The notes beneath the pieces are model-generated. The model was not told where the DNA came from. It ran no database searches and was given only the letters and a program-made list of their open reading frames with translations. Position numbers and translations under genes: made by a program. Positions 1 to 9,698 of a stretch of DNA of 64,000 nt are shown one piece after another. The stretch is from assembly GCF_001591105.1 (NCBI RefSeq), contig NZ_BCUD01000015.1, positions 1-64,000 of the forward strand, written 5' to 3'. Position 1 is the first letter of the stretch; the number at the start of each line of letters is the position of its first letter. Source of the DNA: Vibrio nereis NBRC 15637 (lineage in GTDB: Bacteria; Pseudomonadota; Gammaproteobacteria; Enterobacterales; Vibrionaceae).

Positions 1-872
1 CGTCAGAGCCAGAAGCTGAGCCACAAGCGCAGACTGCCGAACCTGCTGAAGTCGAAGAGCCATTCAATATTGATGACTCAGAACTGCCAGAATATAGCGA
101 ACAAGACGCTCTCGCCGAGCTGTTTAATAGCAACTACCTTGAGCCTGAACTTTCGGCGGCGGACCCGCAGCAAGAGCTGGATAATACTCAAGATGATACG
201 CTATCAGTTGACAGTGCGCTTGACGATATCGATGACAGCTATCCACACGCAGAGTTTGATGAGAAAGCATTTGATGAGCTGCTTTCAGAAAGCACTGACA
301 ACGGCAAGCCTGGGTTCGATTTTGAGCAGCCAATCGATGCGACAGCTTCAGACAGTGCTGGTTTAGATATCGATGCGATGCTCGACATGGGGGGAGAGGA
401 TTGGAATGGCTTCTCTCTTTCTCCTGAGCAACAAGCCAAAATCAGTGATGATATTCCTGAGGAAGATCAGGCTATTTGGTCTCAAGGAAATCCACCCGCG
501 CAGGCGACAATTTCGGATGAAAATTGGGAAGACCAGAAGGAAATTGAAGGCTTTAACCCAAGGGACCATCAGTACAGAACGATTGACGAGCTGATGGCTG
601 AAGTGGAAGCTGAAGGTGAGCAAGAGATTGATGATACGCTGCAACTTGATGTGGGGCTTAACGATTTTCCGGATGTGATCGGTGATATCGACAGTTACGA
701 TGACAGCAGTGCAAATACTGAAGCGGCAGGTAAACTTGACCTAGCCAAAATGTATATGGAAATGAATGATCCGACAGGAGCCAGAAAGCTGCTTGAAGAG
801 GCCATAGTGGATGGTAGTGATGAAATCCGCCGTGAAGCTAAAAATCTTATAGACAGTCTTGTTCAGAGCTAG
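1..872 (+). CDS. hubP: HubP/FimV polar organiser, C-terminal part (5' truncated)
   Basis: This is the 3' end of a frame that is open from the first bases of the window to the TAG at 870-872. The visible part is very acidic and of low complexity (many D/E, motifs such as DDSELPEYSEQ), typical of the repeat-rich cytoplasmic tail of FimV/HubP. The last ~45 residues (KLDLAKMYMEMNDPTGARKL onward) are the conserved FimV C-terminal helical domain. In Vibrio, HubP anchors ParA-type ATPases, including the chemotaxis partitioning protein ParC, at the cell pole; parC and parP lie further along in this window. The LysM/peptidoglycan-binding and membrane parts lie outside the window. Downstream truA fits the usual Vibrio order. 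FimV family assignment is firm; the name HubP is inferred from the Vibrio context. Confidence 0.9.
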   Translation, partial: SEPEAEPQAQTAEPAEVEEPFNIDDSELPEYSEQDALAELFNSNYLEPELSAADPQQELDNTQDDTLSVDSALDDIDDSYPHAEFDEKAFDELLSESTDNGKPGFDFEQPIDATASDSAGLDIDAMLDMGGEDWNGFSLSPEQQAKISDDIPEEDQAIWSQGNPPAQATISDENWEDQKEIEGFNPRDHQYRTIDELMAEVEAEGEQEIDDTLQLDVGLNDFPDVIGDIDSYDDSSANTEAAGKLDLAKMYMEMNDPTGARKLLEEAIVDGSDEIRREAKNLIDSLVQS

Positions 873-882
873 TAAATCCATT

Positions 883-913
883 AAGGGGGCTGAAGAGCCC
901 CCTTATTTTTTTT
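883..913 (+). terminator. Rho-independent terminator after hubP
   Basis: A GC-rich hairpin (AAGGGGGCT, short loop, AGCCCCCTT) is followed by a T-rich run. It starts 11 bases after the hubP stop and separates it from truA. Confidence 0.85.
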
Positions 914-961
914 ATCAAAAATGTTTATACTTCCCGCCCCATTTTCTAAGAGAAATCCAAG

Positions 962-1756
962 ATGAGAATCGCTTTAGGTATTGAGTACAACGGCACTCAT
1001 TACTTTGGCTGGCAGCGTCAAAGAGAAGTTAAAAGTGTACAGGAAAAACTGGAACGAGCTCTGAGTATCGTTGCAAACCACCCTGTGGAAGTTCAATGTG
1101 CAGGGCGTACTGATGCAGGGGTGCATGGTACTGGCCAAGTCGTACACTTTGATACAACAGCAAACCGTAAAACGGTTGCCTGGACGATGGGAGCGAACGC
1201 AAATCTACCGAGTGATATTGCTGTTCGCTGGGCTAAAGAGGTTCCTGAAGAATTTCATGCTCGCTTTTCGGCAACCGCACGCCGGTACCGTTATATCATC
1301 TTTAATAGCGCCTTGAGACCAGGGATTTTATCTTCTGGTGTAAGCCATTACCATGGCCAACTTGATGAAGAAAAAATGCATCGTGCAGGGCAATACCTGC
1401 TAGGTGAAAATGATTTTACGTCATTCAGAGCCGTTCATTGTCAGTCTCGCAGTCCTTGGCGAAATATGATGCATTTGAACGTTACACGCCATGGCCAGTA
1501 TGTTGTGATTGATATTAAAGCGAATGCTTTTGTACACCATATGGTGCGTAATATCACTGGCAGTCTAATTTGTGTCGGGCGCGGTGAGCAAGAACCAGAA
1601 TGGATTCAGTGGTTGCTGGAAGAGAAGAATCGTAGGCTAGCTGGGGCAACCGCTAAGGCAGAAGGGCTGTACTTGGTGGATGTTGATTATCCGGAAGAGT
1701 TCGAATTACCAAGAGTGCCGATTGGGCCACTATTTTTGCCAGATAATTTGAACTAA
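962..1756 (+). CDS. truA: tRNA pseudouridine(38-40) synthase TruA
   Basis: TruA isomerises uridines 38-40 in the anticodon stem-loop of many tRNAs. The 264-residue length is normal for the family. The N-terminal motif [14 protein letters not shown] and the catalytic motif [17 protein letters not shown] are present; the nucleophilic Asp is residue 51. The C-terminal HHMVRNITG motif is also intact. The gene lies between the hubP terminator and accD with its own ATG start. No oddities seen. Confidence 0.97.
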   Translation: MRIALGIEYNGTHYFGWQRQREVKSVQEKLERALSIVANHPVEVQCAGRTDAGVHGTGQVVHFDTTANRKTVAWTMGANANLPSDIAVRWAKEVPEEFHARFSATARRYRYIIFNSALRPGILSSGVSHYHGQLDEEKMHRAGQYLLGENDFTSFRAVHCQSRSPWRNMMHLNVTRHGQYVVIDIKANAFVHHMVRNITGSLICVGRGEQEPEWIQWLLEEKNRRLAGATAKAEGLYLVDVDYPEEFELPRVPIGPLFLPDNLN

Positions 1757-1931
1757 ACCGTGTTAAATTGTCTACATTATCATCTTTTTAGTGTGTGAGA
1801 GATAAGCTCAAAAATAGGTACAACCAGTTTTTTATCTACAGCTGGCATTTAATATGCTTTAATCCTCACGCGTAAATTCAGAATTTGTTTCCCTCGCATT
1901 TTGCGCGGGACTAATAGAGAAAAGGTCTTCC

Positions 1932-2858
1932 ATGAGTTGGCTTGAAAAGATTTTAGAAAAAAGCAACATCGTAAGTTCACGTAAAGCGTCCATTCCAGAA
2001 GGTGTATGGACTAAATGTACATCTTGTGAACAGGTGCTTTACCACGCTGAACTAGAGCGTAACCTAGAAGTATGTCCAAAATGTGATCACCACATGCGTA
2101 TGAAAGCTCGTCGTCGCCTGGAAACTTTCCTTGATGAAAGTAACCGCGTAGAGCTTGCTAACGATCTGGAACCACAAGACAAGCTTAAATTCAAAGATTC
2201 TAAGCGATACAAAGACCGCCTTTCAGCTGCTCAAAAGAACAGTGGTGAGAAAGATGCACTGGTTGTTATGCAGGGTGAGTTACTAGGCTTGCCAATCGTA
2301 GCGTGTGCATTTGAATTCTCTTTCATGGGTGGCTCAATGGGCTCTGTGGTCGGTGCTCGTTTTGTTCGTGCAGTAGAAGCGGCAATCGAAAACAATTGTG
2401 GTTTGGTTTGTTTCTCTGCAAGCGGTGGCGCTCGTATGCAAGAAGCACTCATGTCGTTAATGCAGATGGCAAAAACCAGTGCAGCATTAGAGCGTTTGTC
2501 TGAAAAGGGTCTACCTTTTATTTCGGTAATGACTGACCCAACAATGGGTGGTGTTTCTGCAAGTTTAGCAATGCTTGGTGATATCAACATCGGTGAACCT
2601 AAAGCATTGATTGGCTTTGCAGGTCGTCGTGTGATTGAGCAAACAGTACGTGAAGATCTGCCTGAAGGGTTCCAGCGTAGCGAATTCTTACTGGATCACG
2701 GTGCCATTGATATGATCGTTGACCGCCGTGAAATGCGCCAGCGTATCGCGAGCCTGGTTGCTAAAATGACGGATCAAGCGTCTCCATTGGTTGTTTCTGT
2801 GAATGATTCGCCAAATGAAGAAACTTATGATGTACCAGAAGTCGACGAAAAAGGGTAA
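1932..2858 (+). CDS. accD: Acetyl-CoA carboxylase carboxyltransferase subunit beta
   Basis: AccD pairs with AccA to transfer the carboxyl group from carboxybiotin to acetyl-CoA, giving malonyl-CoA, the first committed step of fatty-acid synthesis. The N-terminal zinc ribbon is intact (Cys29, Cys32, Cys48, Cys51, spacing C-x2-C-x15-C-x2-C). The crotonase-like carboxyltransferase core follows, with [10 protein letters not shown] and [10 protein letters not shown]. The 308-residue length is usual. The preceding ~175 bases (1757-1931) hold no other gene. folC follows after 44 bases, as in many gamma-proteobacteria. Confidence 0.97.
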   Translation: MSWLEKILEKSNIVSSRKASIPEGVWTKCTSCEQVLYHAELERNLEVCPKCDHHMRMKARRRLETFLDESNRVELANDLEPQDKLKFKDSKRYKDRLSAAQKNSGEKDALVVMQGELLGLPIVACAFEFSFMGGSMGSVVGARFVRAVEAAIENNCGLVCFSASGGARMQEALMSLMQMAKTSAALERLSEKGLPFISVMTDPTMGGVSASLAMLGDINIGEPKALIGFAGRRVIEQTVREDLPEGFQRSEFLLDHGAIDMIVDRREMRQRIASLVAKMTDQASPLVVSVNDSPNEETYDVPEVDEKG

Positions 2859-2902
2859 AGTAAGACACTAACAAACAACCGCAATTTTTTGGTTTAAGTT
2901 AG

Positions 2903-4168
2903 ATGAATCAACCCCAAATTCCACAAGCCACATCACCACTTGCGATGTGGCTTGATTATTTAGCAAGTATCCACACATCAGCGATCGATCTTGGTTTAGA
3001 TCGTGTTCAAGCTGTCGCAAAGTCTGCAAACCTCACCAAACCTGCTCCTACTGTTATCACTGTTGCTGGCACCAATGGCAAAGGCTCTACCTGCGCTATC
3101 ATGGAGGCCATCTTACTCGATGCTGGCTATTCAGTTGGTGTTTATAGCTCTCCTCATTTAATCCGTTATAACGAGCGCGTACGCGTCAACGGCCATGATC
3201 TTGATGATGAAAAACATGCGCAAGCATTCGCTTTCATCGAACAGCAACGTGGTGATATTAGCCTGAGCTTTTTTGAGTTTGGCACGTTAGCGGCTTTACG
3301 ACTTTTCCAAACAGAGAGTGTAGATGTCGTCCTACTTGAAGTTGGTCTAGGTGGACGTCTAGATGCGACCAATGTCGTTGACCACGATGTATCAGTAATC
3401 ACCAGCCTAGCGATTGATCACGTTGATTGGCTTGGCGATGATATTAACGTCATCGGGTTTGAAAAAGCGGGTATCTATAGAAGCGGCAAGCCAGCAATAT
3501 GTGGTCAACCTAAAGCGCCTTCAACGGTTGCCGCTCATGCCGATGATATTGGCGCAGAGTTGTACCAAGTCGGGATACAGTACTCGTACGAGAAAACATC
3601 GGATCTAAAGTGGAAGTGGGTGCATGGTTCCTATGCACTTGAAGACTTGCCTGTTCCAGGGCTACCACTGCAAAATGCGGCCACAGCGCTTATGGCGTTA
3701 GCGACATCACACCTCGACATTACCGATATTAACATCGTCAATGGTTTAAATGGCGCGCACTTGCCTGGCCGAATGCAAGTCATCAATGATAAACCGACGA
3801 TCTTGTTGGATGTCGCCCACAATCCACATTCAGCAGGCTACCTTGTCGAAAAAGTGGCTCAGCAGTATGCCAGTAAGAACATCCATACGGTTGTTGCTAT
3901 GCTGCATGATAAAGATATTCAGCAGACCCTTTGCGAGTTGTCTCGAATTGCGTCAAGTTGGTATCCGGCCTCTCTACAGGGACCAAGAGCAGCGTCAGCG
4001 GATGAGCTATGTCAGTATTTGCCGGGGAGCAATGATAAGTATGATTCTCCGGTAAAGGCTTTTGAAGCTGCAATGACACATGCAAAGGCTGAGGATGTCA
4101 TTCTTGTCGTTGGCTCTTTCCATACGGTTGGAGAAGTTTTGGAGCACTGGCAGAGCAAAGGAGTATAA
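2903..4168 (+). CDS. folC: Bifunctional dihydrofolate synthase / folylpolyglutamate synthase
   Basis: FolC adds glutamate to dihydropteroate and then extends the glutamate tail of folates. It is a Mur-ligase-type enzyme; the ATP-binding loop GTNGKGS is at residues 56-62. EVGLGGRLDATNV and the C-terminal domain motif LLDVAHNPHSA are also present. The 421-residue length is normal. The stop codon (4166-4168) directly abuts the ATG of dedD, implying co-transcription and probably coupled translation. Confidence 0.96.
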   Translation: MNQPQIPQATSPLAMWLDYLASIHTSAIDLGLDRVQAVAKSANLTKPAPTVITVAGTNGKGSTCAIMEAILLDAGYSVGVYSSPHLIRYNERVRVNGHDLDDEKHAQAFAFIEQQRGDISLSFFEFGTLAALRLFQTESVDVVLLEVGLGGRLDATNVVDHDVSVITSLAIDHVDWLGDDINVIGFEKAGIYRSGKPAICGQPKAPSTVAAHADDIGAELYQVGIQYSYEKTSDLKWKWVHGSYALEDLPVPGLPLQNAATALMALATSHLDITDINIVNGLNGAHLPGRMQVINDKPTILLDVAHNPHSAGYLVEKVAQQYASKNIHTVVAMLHDKDIQQTLCELSRIASSWYPASLQGPRAASADELCQYLPGSNDKYDSPVKAFEAAMTHAKAEDVILVVGSFHTVGEVLEHWQSKGV

Positions 4169-4720
4169 ATGGCAAGCAAATTTCAAAATCGATTGGTTGG
4201 TACTATCGTATTAGTTTCTATTGGAGTGATTGTTTTACCGGATGTGTTGGATGGTAAAAAAACACACTACAAGGAAGAGATCACCAGTATCCCTATTAAG
4301 CCTGAAACGGGGAACGACCTAGAGAGCTTCGAGGTACTCGATCCTATTGATGATGGGGTAAGTCTGCCTGAGTCTCCGGTTGAAGTGGTTATCGAGGATA
4401 CCCCAGCTCAGCCAGTTGAGGTCGAACAGCCCAAAGAAGTCACAGCAGTGGTCAGAGAGGTTCCTGAGCGTAATGAATATCAAGATAGTGCGTGGATAAT
4501 TCAGCTCATGGCTTTGAAGAATGCAGAAAACGCTAAGAACCTTGTTAGTGATTTAAAAAAGCGCGGTTACCAAGCTCATACCAAACCAGAAAATGGTTTC
4601 ACAAGGGTAATAATTGGCCCTGAAGTTTCGAAGAGTAAGTTGGAGCAACAAGTTATTGAACTTGAAAAAATTACTGGCTCAAAAGGTCAATTGCTCAAAT
4701 TTAAACCGCTAAATCCATAA
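4169..4720 (+). CDS. dedD: SPOR-domain cell-division protein DedD
   Basis: DedD is an inner-membrane protein recruited to the septum by binding denuded glycan strands through its SPOR domain. The 183-residue protein has a short cytoplasmic start, one membrane segment (about residues 10-27), a Pro/Glu/Val-rich periplasmic linker, and a C-terminal SPOR domain (about residues 108-183) starting at AWIIQLMALKNAENAKNLV. It directly follows folC and precedes cvpA, the standard gamma-proteobacterial order. Its final codon overlaps the PurR operator of cvpA. Confidence 0.92.
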   Translation: MASKFQNRLVGTIVLVSIGVIVLPDVLDGKKTHYKEEITSIPIKPETGNDLESFEVLDPIDDGVSLPESPVEVVIEDTPAQPVEVEQPKEVTAVVREVPERNEYQDSAWIIQLMALKNAENAKNLVSDLKKRGYQAHTKPENGFTRVIIGPEVSKSKLEQQVIELEKITGSKGQLLKFKPLNP

Positions 4721-4734
4721 GAAAACGTTTGCGT
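4719..4734. promoter_or_regulatory. PurR operator of cvpA-purF
   Basis: The reverse complement of this 16-mer is ACGCAAACGTTTTCTT, which fits the PurR consensus ACGCAAACGTTTTCNT at every specified position. It lies just upstream of cvpA-purF, where PurR represses in E. coli, and overlaps the proposed -35 element. Confidence 0.88.
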
Positions 4735-4755
4735 CAGCGTTTTTTCTGTTAAAAT
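4728..4755 (+). promoter_or_regulatory. Probable sigma70 promoter of cvpA-purF
   Basis: TTTGCG (4728-4733) and TAAAAT (4750-4755) are 16 bases apart. The -35 lies inside the PurR operator, so bound PurR would block polymerase. Assigned by motif and position only. Confidence 0.6.
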
Positions 4756-4782
4756 GCGCGCCAACTTAAGATGTAAGAACAG

Positions 4783-5274
4783 ATGAATCCGTTAGATATT
4801 GTCATTTTAAGTGTGATCGGCCTGTCGGCTTTGATCAGTTTAGTTCGTGGCTTCGCGAAAGAAGCATTGTCATTAGTTATTTGGTTTGGTGCTTTTTTTG
4901 TTGCCAGTCAGTACTACGCAAAACTTGCGGTGTACTTTACCAATATTGAAGATGACATGTTTCGAAATGGAGCCGCAATTGCAGCCTTGTTTGTTGCTAC
5001 GCTAGTAGTTGGGGCGGTCGTGAATTACGTCATCGCGCAACTGGTGCAAAAAACAGGCTTGTCAGGAACAGACAGAGTGTTGGGAATCGTATTTGGCGGT
5101 TTACGCGGTGTTTTAATTGTTTCTGCGACACTATTTTTTATGGATGCGTTTACATCGTTTCCAGACTCAGAGTGGTGGAAAGGGTCGCAGTTGGTGCCAG
5201 AGTTCAGTCGCATCATCGCTCCTTTTTTTGAACACTTGCAAGCAACATCTAGTTTCTTATCTGGCGCGCTTTAG
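4783..5274 (+). CDS. cvpA: CvpA family inner-membrane protein
   Basis: CvpA was first described as needed for colicin V production; it is a conserved inner-membrane protein linked to envelope stress tolerance. The 163-residue protein opens with NPLDIVILSVIGLSALISLV and shows about four hydrophobic segments (near residues 5-20, 25-45, 65-85 and 100-122). It is followed 35 bases later by purF, with which it shares the PurR-controlled promoter. Family assignment is firm; the molecular function is not known from sequence. Confidence 0.93.
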   Translation: MNPLDIVILSVIGLSALISLVRGFAKEALSLVIWFGAFFVASQYYAKLAVYFTNIEDDMFRNGAAIAALFVATLVVGAVVNYVIAQLVQKTGLSGTDRVLGIVFGGLRGVLIVSATLFFMDAFTSFPDSEWWKGSQLVPEFSRIIAPFFEHLQATSSFLSGAL

Positions 5275-5309
5275 TGCGCCAGTCATTGTCGAAAATCGAG
5301 GGTTAAGAC

Positions 5310-6824
5310 ATGTGTGGTATTGTTGGAATCGTGGGCACTACGCCTGTAAACCAGTCTATCTATGATGCGTTGACGGTATTGCAGCATCGTGGCCAGGATG
5401 CTGCGGGTATTTGTACCATAGAAAGCAATCGTTTTCGTCTGAGAAAGGCGAACGGTTTAGTCAAAGATGTGTTTGAAGCAAAACACATGCAAAGACTCCA
5501 GGGAAATGTTGGTATCGGTCATGTTCGCTACCCAACAGCAGGTAGTTCAAGTGCTTCAGAGGCTCAACCATTCTACGTAAACTCACCATTTGGCATTACT
5601 CTCGCTCACAACGGTAACCTGACAAACGCGGTAGAAGTTCGTCAAAAATTGTTTGAAAAAGATCGCCGTCATATCAATACAACGTCTGACTCGGAAGTAT
5701 TACTTAACGTATTGGCACACGAGATTGATACCGTTAAAGGTAATGTAACAGCAGAAGATGTCTTCCGCGCGGTTACCAACGTTCATCGTACGATTCGCGG
5801 AGCGTATGCTGTAACAGCTATGATTATCGGCCACGGTATGATTGCTTTTCGTGACCCAAATGGCATTCGCCCTCTATGTCTAGGCAAGCGCGAAGTGAAC
5901 GGCCAAATGGAGTATATGGTGGCATCTGAATCTGTGGCACTTGATGCCGTCGGTTTTGACTTTATTCGTGATGTCGCGCCAGGCGAAGCTATTTACGCAA
6001 CATTTGATGGCCAGCTACATACTAAGCAATGTGCAGATAACCCATCGCTAAATCCATGTATTTTTGAGTTTGTTTATTTTGCTCGCCCAGACTCATTCAT
6101 TGATAAGATTTCGGTGTACAGCGCGCGCGTTGAAATGGGTAAGAAGTTAGGGGATCGTATTCGTGATGACTTCGATCACTTGGATATTGATGTGGTTATT
6201 CCAATCCCAGAAACATCGTGTGATATCGCTTTGCAGATCGCTCAAGCGATTGATAAGCCATACCGCCAAGGTTTTGTTAAAAACCGCTACGTTGGCCGTA
6301 CGTTTATTATGCCAGGCCAGCAACAGCGTAAAAAATCAGTGCGCCGTAAGTTGAACGCTATCCGTTCAGAATTTAAAGACAAGAATGTCTTGCTGGTTGA
6401 TGACTCTATTGTTCGTGGAACAACATCCGAGCAGATTATCGAGATGGCCCGTGATTCGGGTGCGAAAAAAGTATTTATGGTTTCAGCAGCGCCGGAAATT
6501 CGTTTCCCTAACGTGTATGGAATTGATATGCCAAGCGCGAATGAACTTATTGCGCATGGGCGTGACAATGACGCCATCTGCAAGCAAATTGGTGCGGATG
6601 AGTTAATCTTCCAAAAACTGGATGATTTAGTCTCAGCTGTCGGCCTTGGTAATACAGATATCGCTAAATTCGAGACTTCTGTTTTCAACGGTGAATACGT
6701 GACAGGTGATATCGATCAGAAATACCTCGATTTCTTAGAATCGCTACGCAGTGATGATGCGAAAACAGAACGTGACATGCAGCAAGAGCTTGTTAACTTA
6801 GAGCTGCATAACGAAGGTGCTTAA
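5310..6824 (+). CDS. purF: Amidophosphoribosyltransferase
   Basis: PurF makes 5-phosphoribosylamine from PRPP and glutamine, the first step of purine synthesis. The glutaminase nucleophile is Cys2, exposed after Met removal (MCGIVGIVG). The N-terminal Ntn-hydrolase domain covers about residues 2-235; the phosphoribosyltransferase domain has the PRPP loop [14 protein letters not shown] near residues 362-375. Length (504) matches E. coli PurF. It is the second gene of the cvpA-purF unit and ends at a strong hairpin. Confidence 0.97.
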   Translation: MCGIVGIVGTTPVNQSIYDALTVLQHRGQDAAGICTIESNRFRLRKANGLVKDVFEAKHMQRLQGNVGIGHVRYPTAGSSSASEAQPFYVNSPFGITLAHNGNLTNAVEVRQKLFEKDRRHINTTSDSEVLLNVLAHEIDTVKGNVTAEDVFRAVTNVHRTIRGAYAVTAMIIGHGMIAFRDPNGIRPLCLGKREVNGQMEYMVASESVALDAVGFDFIRDVAPGEAIYATFDGQLHTKQCADNPSLNPCIFEFVYFARPDSFIDKISVYSARVEMGKKLGDRIRDDFDHLDIDVVIPIPETSCDIALQIAQAIDKPYRQGFVKNRYVGRTFIMPGQQQRKKSVRRKLNAIRSEFKDKNVLLVDDSIVRGTTSEQIIEMARDSGAKKVFMVSAAPEIRFPNVYGIDMPSANELIAHGRDNDAICKQIGADELIFQKLDDLVSAVGLGNTDIAKFETSVFNGEYVTGDIDQKYLDFLESLRSDDAKTERDMQQELVNLELHNEGA

Positions 6825-6847
6825 GTGGCTTCGCTCCTAATGTAAAT

Positions 6848-6880
6848 AAAGGCTTCCTTTGGGAAGCCTTTATTGTTTTT
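6848..6880 (+). terminator. Terminator between convergent purF and znuB
   Basis: AAAGGCTTCC, loop TTTG, GGAAGCCTTT at 6848-6871, then a T-rich stretch. The A/T symmetry means it could also serve znuB, which converges on it. Confidence 0.8.
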
Positions 6881-6906
6881 ATGCGAATTAAATCAGTCGG
6901 TAGCCG

Positions 6907-7692
6907 TTAGCTACGAGCTTTAGTCAGCTGAGATAGCATAAACAGTGTCGCGGCACTGATCACCACAGATGGCCCTGCTGGTGTATCAAAGTGCCAAGAC
7001 AAGCTTAGGCCTAGTAATACGGAAATGGCGCCAATAATGGAGGCCGTAATCGCCATTTGTTCCGGTGTTTGAGCAAAGCGACGGGCGGTCGCGGCAGGTA
7101 TGATCAGCAGGGATGTCATGATCAAAGCGCCAACAAACTTCATTCCGATAGCGATAACAAGGCCAACCATGAGCATCAGAATCAGTCGCATTAACTCTAC
7201 ATTGTGGCCGTCCACCGCCGCGAGGTCTTCACTGACTGTGGTTGCTAAAAGTGAACGCCAAAATATCATTAAAATGACCGATACAGCTGCCGCACCGGCA
7301 TAGATGTAGATAAGATCGCTTGGGCTGACAGCAAGTAAATCGCCAAACAAGTAGCTCATAAGATCGATGCGTACATCATCTAAAAAGCTGACGGCAACTA
7401 GGCCTAGAGACAGAGAGCTGTGCGCTAAAATACCCAGTAGCGTATCAGTGGCTACCTGCTGCTGTTTTTGCAAAGTGACCAAAACAACAGCCAATGCTAA
7501 GCAGCATACCACTAGGGCTAGATACAGGTTTACGTCAAGCAAAAAACCAAGAGCAATACCCATCAAAGAAGCATGCGCAAGTGTGTCGCCAAAATAGGCC
7601 ATTTTTCGCCAGACAACGAATGAGCCAAGTGGCCCCGCAATGATAGCAATGCCTATGCCGGCAAATATTGAAGGTAGTAAAAACTCAATCAT
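6907..7692 (-). CDS. znuB: Zinc ABC transporter permease ZnuB
   Basis: ZnuB is the inner-membrane permease of high-affinity zinc import. The 261-residue polytopic protein has the family signatures [20 protein letters not shown] near the N-terminus and [11 protein letters not shown] in the loop that contacts ZnuC. The frame is open for 71 more codons upstream, but these lie inside znuC, so I chose the ATG at 7690-7692 ([12 protein letters not shown]), the usual ZnuB start. It overlaps the znuC 3' end by 8 bases, implying coupled translation. Confidence 0.93.
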   Translation of the reverse strand: MIEFLLPSIFAGIGIAIIAGPLGSFVVWRKMAYFGDTLAHASLMGIALGFLLDVNLYLALVVCCLALAVVLVTLQKQQQVATDTLLGILAHSSLSLGLVAVSFLDDVRIDLMSYLFGDLLAVSPSDLIYIYAGAAAVSVILMIFWRSLLATTVSEDLAAVDGHNVELMRLILMLMVGLVIAIGMKFVGALIMTSLLIIPAATARRFAQTPEQMAITASIIGAISVLLGLSLSWHFDTPAGPSVVISAATLFMLSQLTKARS

Positions 7693-8470
7693 GATGGTGG
7701 CCGTGAGAGTGGTTAGAGCACGTTTCTGCATCACCAGATACCGGTTGACCTGATAAATCGTGATGGTGGTGGCTATGATGGTGGTGGTAAAGAGCCAAAG
7801 CTTCGTTGCGGTGAGTACCAAATAACGCGATATAGCTTGGGTGTTGACTAATAGCGGCTGGTGTCCCTGAGCAACATACATGATGATGCAAACAAACGAC
7901 GTCATCTGTTTTGGCCATTACCAGGTGCAAGTCGTGAGAGACCATAAATACAGCGCAGTTGAAACGGTGACGTATCGTATCAATCAGATCGTACAGGTCT
8001 ATCTGCCCTTGCACGTCAACGCCTTGCGCTGGTTCATCCAACACAAGTAAATCTGGCCTTTGAAGCAGAGCTCGAGCTAGCAGTACTCGCTGGTTCTCAC
8101 CGCCTGATAGAGAGTGCATATTTGAGTTCAGCAAGTGCTCAGCACCGACTAACTTTGTTGCTTCAACGACTTCTTGCTTACTGTACTTTCCTGAAAGTCG
8201 AATAAAGCGATCTACATTTAGCGGTAGTGATTCATTGAGCTTAAGTTTTTGGGGGACATAACCGATCTTTAGATTGTCGATTTTCTTGACTTGACCGCTG
8301 TACTTACGCTGAAGGCCCAAAAGGACCTTGACCAATGTGGATTTTCCTGCCCCATTAGGACCGATAAGCGTCGTGATTTCACCGCGATTCAGTTTTAGAG
8401 AGACTCTGTCGAGAACCTTTCGTTCATCAAATTGAACACAGATGTTAGTGAGTTCGACCAATGTCGACAT
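7685..8470 (-). CDS. znuC: Zinc ABC transporter ATPase ZnuC
   Basis: ZnuC hydrolyses ATP to drive zinc import through ZnuB. Walker A (GPNGAGKST), the signature [15 protein letters not shown], Walker B ([12 protein letters not shown]) and the H-loop (VSHDLHL) are intact. The C-terminus is a histidine-rich tail with runs such as [11 protein letters not shown] and HSHGHHHD, which could bind zinc. The frame extends upstream to a GTG at 8479, but ATG 8470 ([14 protein letters not shown]) matches the family start better. The gene diverges from znuA across a Zur box. Confidence 0.94.
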   Translation of the reverse strand: MSTLVELTNICVQFDERKVLDRVSLKLNRGEITTLIGPNGAGKSTLVKVLLGLQRKYSGQVKKIDNLKIGYVPQKLKLNESLPLNVDRFIRLSGKYSKQEVVEATKLVGAEHLLNSNMHSLSGGENQRVLLARALLQRPDLLVLDEPAQGVDVQGQIDLYDLIDTIRHRFNCAVFMVSHDLHLVMAKTDDVVCLHHHVCCSGTPAAISQHPSYIALFGTHRNEALALYHHHHSHHHHDLSGQPVSGDAETCSNHSHGHHHD

Positions 8471-8494
8471 GAATAGCACTCATTTGCAATTATA

Positions 8495-8516
8495 TAATGT
8501 TATAATGTAACATTTA
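8495..8516. promoter_or_regulatory. Zur operator between znuC and znuA
   Basis: TAATGTTATAATGTAACATTTA is an AT-rich inverted repeat (AATGTTA/TAACATT) closely resembling gamma-proteobacterial Zur boxes. It sits in the 79-base divergent gap, so zinc-loaded Zur would repress both arms. Confidence 0.87.
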
Positions 8517-8549
8517 ATCCCTTGTTCGACTAGATAGTAGTTTTGTTTT

Positions 8550-9431
8550 ATGAAACGCATTTTTGCACTCCTTGTTACAGTGTTGGCTGTATTCAGCACT
8601 CAGGCGAGTACTGTACTTACCAGTATCAAGCCAATTCAATTTATTACGCTTGAGTTAACGAAAGGCGTTTCAGTGCCTGACGTACTTTTGGCGTCAAATA
8701 CGTCTCCTCATGACTATGCATTACGCCCTTCTGATGTAAAGCGAGTTCGGAAAGCAGACTTAGTGATATGGTTTGGACAAGATCTAGAGCCGTTTATGAC
8801 TAAGTTGCTAGAAAACCAAGAGCGAGTCCTAACCATAAGCGACATTCCTGGCTTAGAGTTACGAGAGTTCAACGGTGATCACAATGACCATCATGGACAT
8901 GAGCACGGTAATCACGACCCTCATTTTTGGTTAGGTTACCGTCCAGCTCAACAAGTAGCGGAAGCTATCACAGAGCAGTTAGTACTGATAGATAAAGCCA
9001 ATGCAGATGCATACCGGAAAAATTTGCAGGAGTTTTTGTCAACGCTTGCTCGACAACAACAAGAGATCAAGCAAAAGCTGGAAGCAGTAAAAGGCCGTGG
9101 CTACTACGTATTTCATGATGCTTATGGTTATTTCGAACAGGATTTTGGCCTTAATCATCTCGGGCATTTTACCGTTAGTCCTGATAGAAAGCCTGGCGCA
9201 AAGACTTTAATTAAAATTCGTAAGACTCTGGCGTCACAGCAAGCAAGTTGTGTTTTTTCAGAGCCTCAATTTACTCCCGCGGTTGTTGAATCAGTAATCC
9301 GTGGCAGCAACGCTAAAATGGGAGTTCTTGATCCGTTGGGAACTGATATCGAGCAAGAAGAGAACGCTTACTTTATGCTGCGTGAGCAATTAGCCGATAG
9401 CTTTTACCAATGTCTGAGTGATCAGAAGTAG
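8550..9431 (+). CDS. znuA: Periplasmic zinc-binding protein ZnuA
   Basis: ZnuA captures periplasmic zinc for the ZnuBC importer. Residues 1-20 form a signal peptide (MKRIFALLVTVLAVFSTQAS). The cluster A-1 domain carries the zinc-ligand context NTSPHDYALRPSD and a histidine-rich loop at about residues 110-127 (DHHGHEHGNHDPHFW). The later ligand motif YVFHDAYGYFEQ is present. The 293-residue length is typical. It is transcribed away from znuCB and ends at a strong terminator. Confidence 0.95.
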   Translation: MKRIFALLVTVLAVFSTQASTVLTSIKPIQFITLELTKGVSVPDVLLASNTSPHDYALRPSDVKRVRKADLVIWFGQDLEPFMTKLLENQERVLTISDIPGLELREFNGDHNDHHGHEHGNHDPHFWLGYRPAQQVAEAITEQLVLIDKANADAYRKNLQEFLSTLARQQQEIKQKLEAVKGRGYYVFHDAYGYFEQDFGLNHLGHFTVSPDRKPGAKTLIKIRKTLASQQASCVFSEPQFTPAVVESVIRGSNAKMGVLDPLGTDIEQEENAYFMLREQLADSFYQCLSDQK

Positions 9432-9464
9432 CGGCTTTGCATCGTTCGCTCGACAAATATCACT

Positions 9465-9489
9465 AAGGGAGTTTATAACTCCCTTTTTT
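9465..9489 (+). terminator. Terminator after znuA
   Basis: A 9-bp perfect stem, AAGGGAGTT/AACTCCCTT, with a 3-base loop is followed by six Ts. It isolates znuA from tfoS. Confidence 0.9.
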
Positions 9490-9698
9490 GATACAGCGTT
9501 GCGTGATATTTCCTCAAATTCGCTTATGCGTTGCGAGCTGTTCGGAAAAGTCGCGCCAAGTTTGCTAACCAACTTGTTTATTATTGATATTATTAGATAA
9601 TTATCCCTATAAAATAATAGATGCTTTGACTACACACATTTGGTAGGTAGGATAAAGTACTTTTGCACTTATAATTGTTGCTGTTAGGGATTTAATTG

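Noticed and set aside
7693..7905. 71-codon N-terminal extension of znuB
   Set aside because: Lies within znuC and encodes residues unlike ZnuB; the internal ATG gives the family start.
9390..9600. Short ORFs on both strands around the znuA terminator
   Set aside because: They cross the terminator hairpin, have no ribosome-binding site and no protein-like composition.
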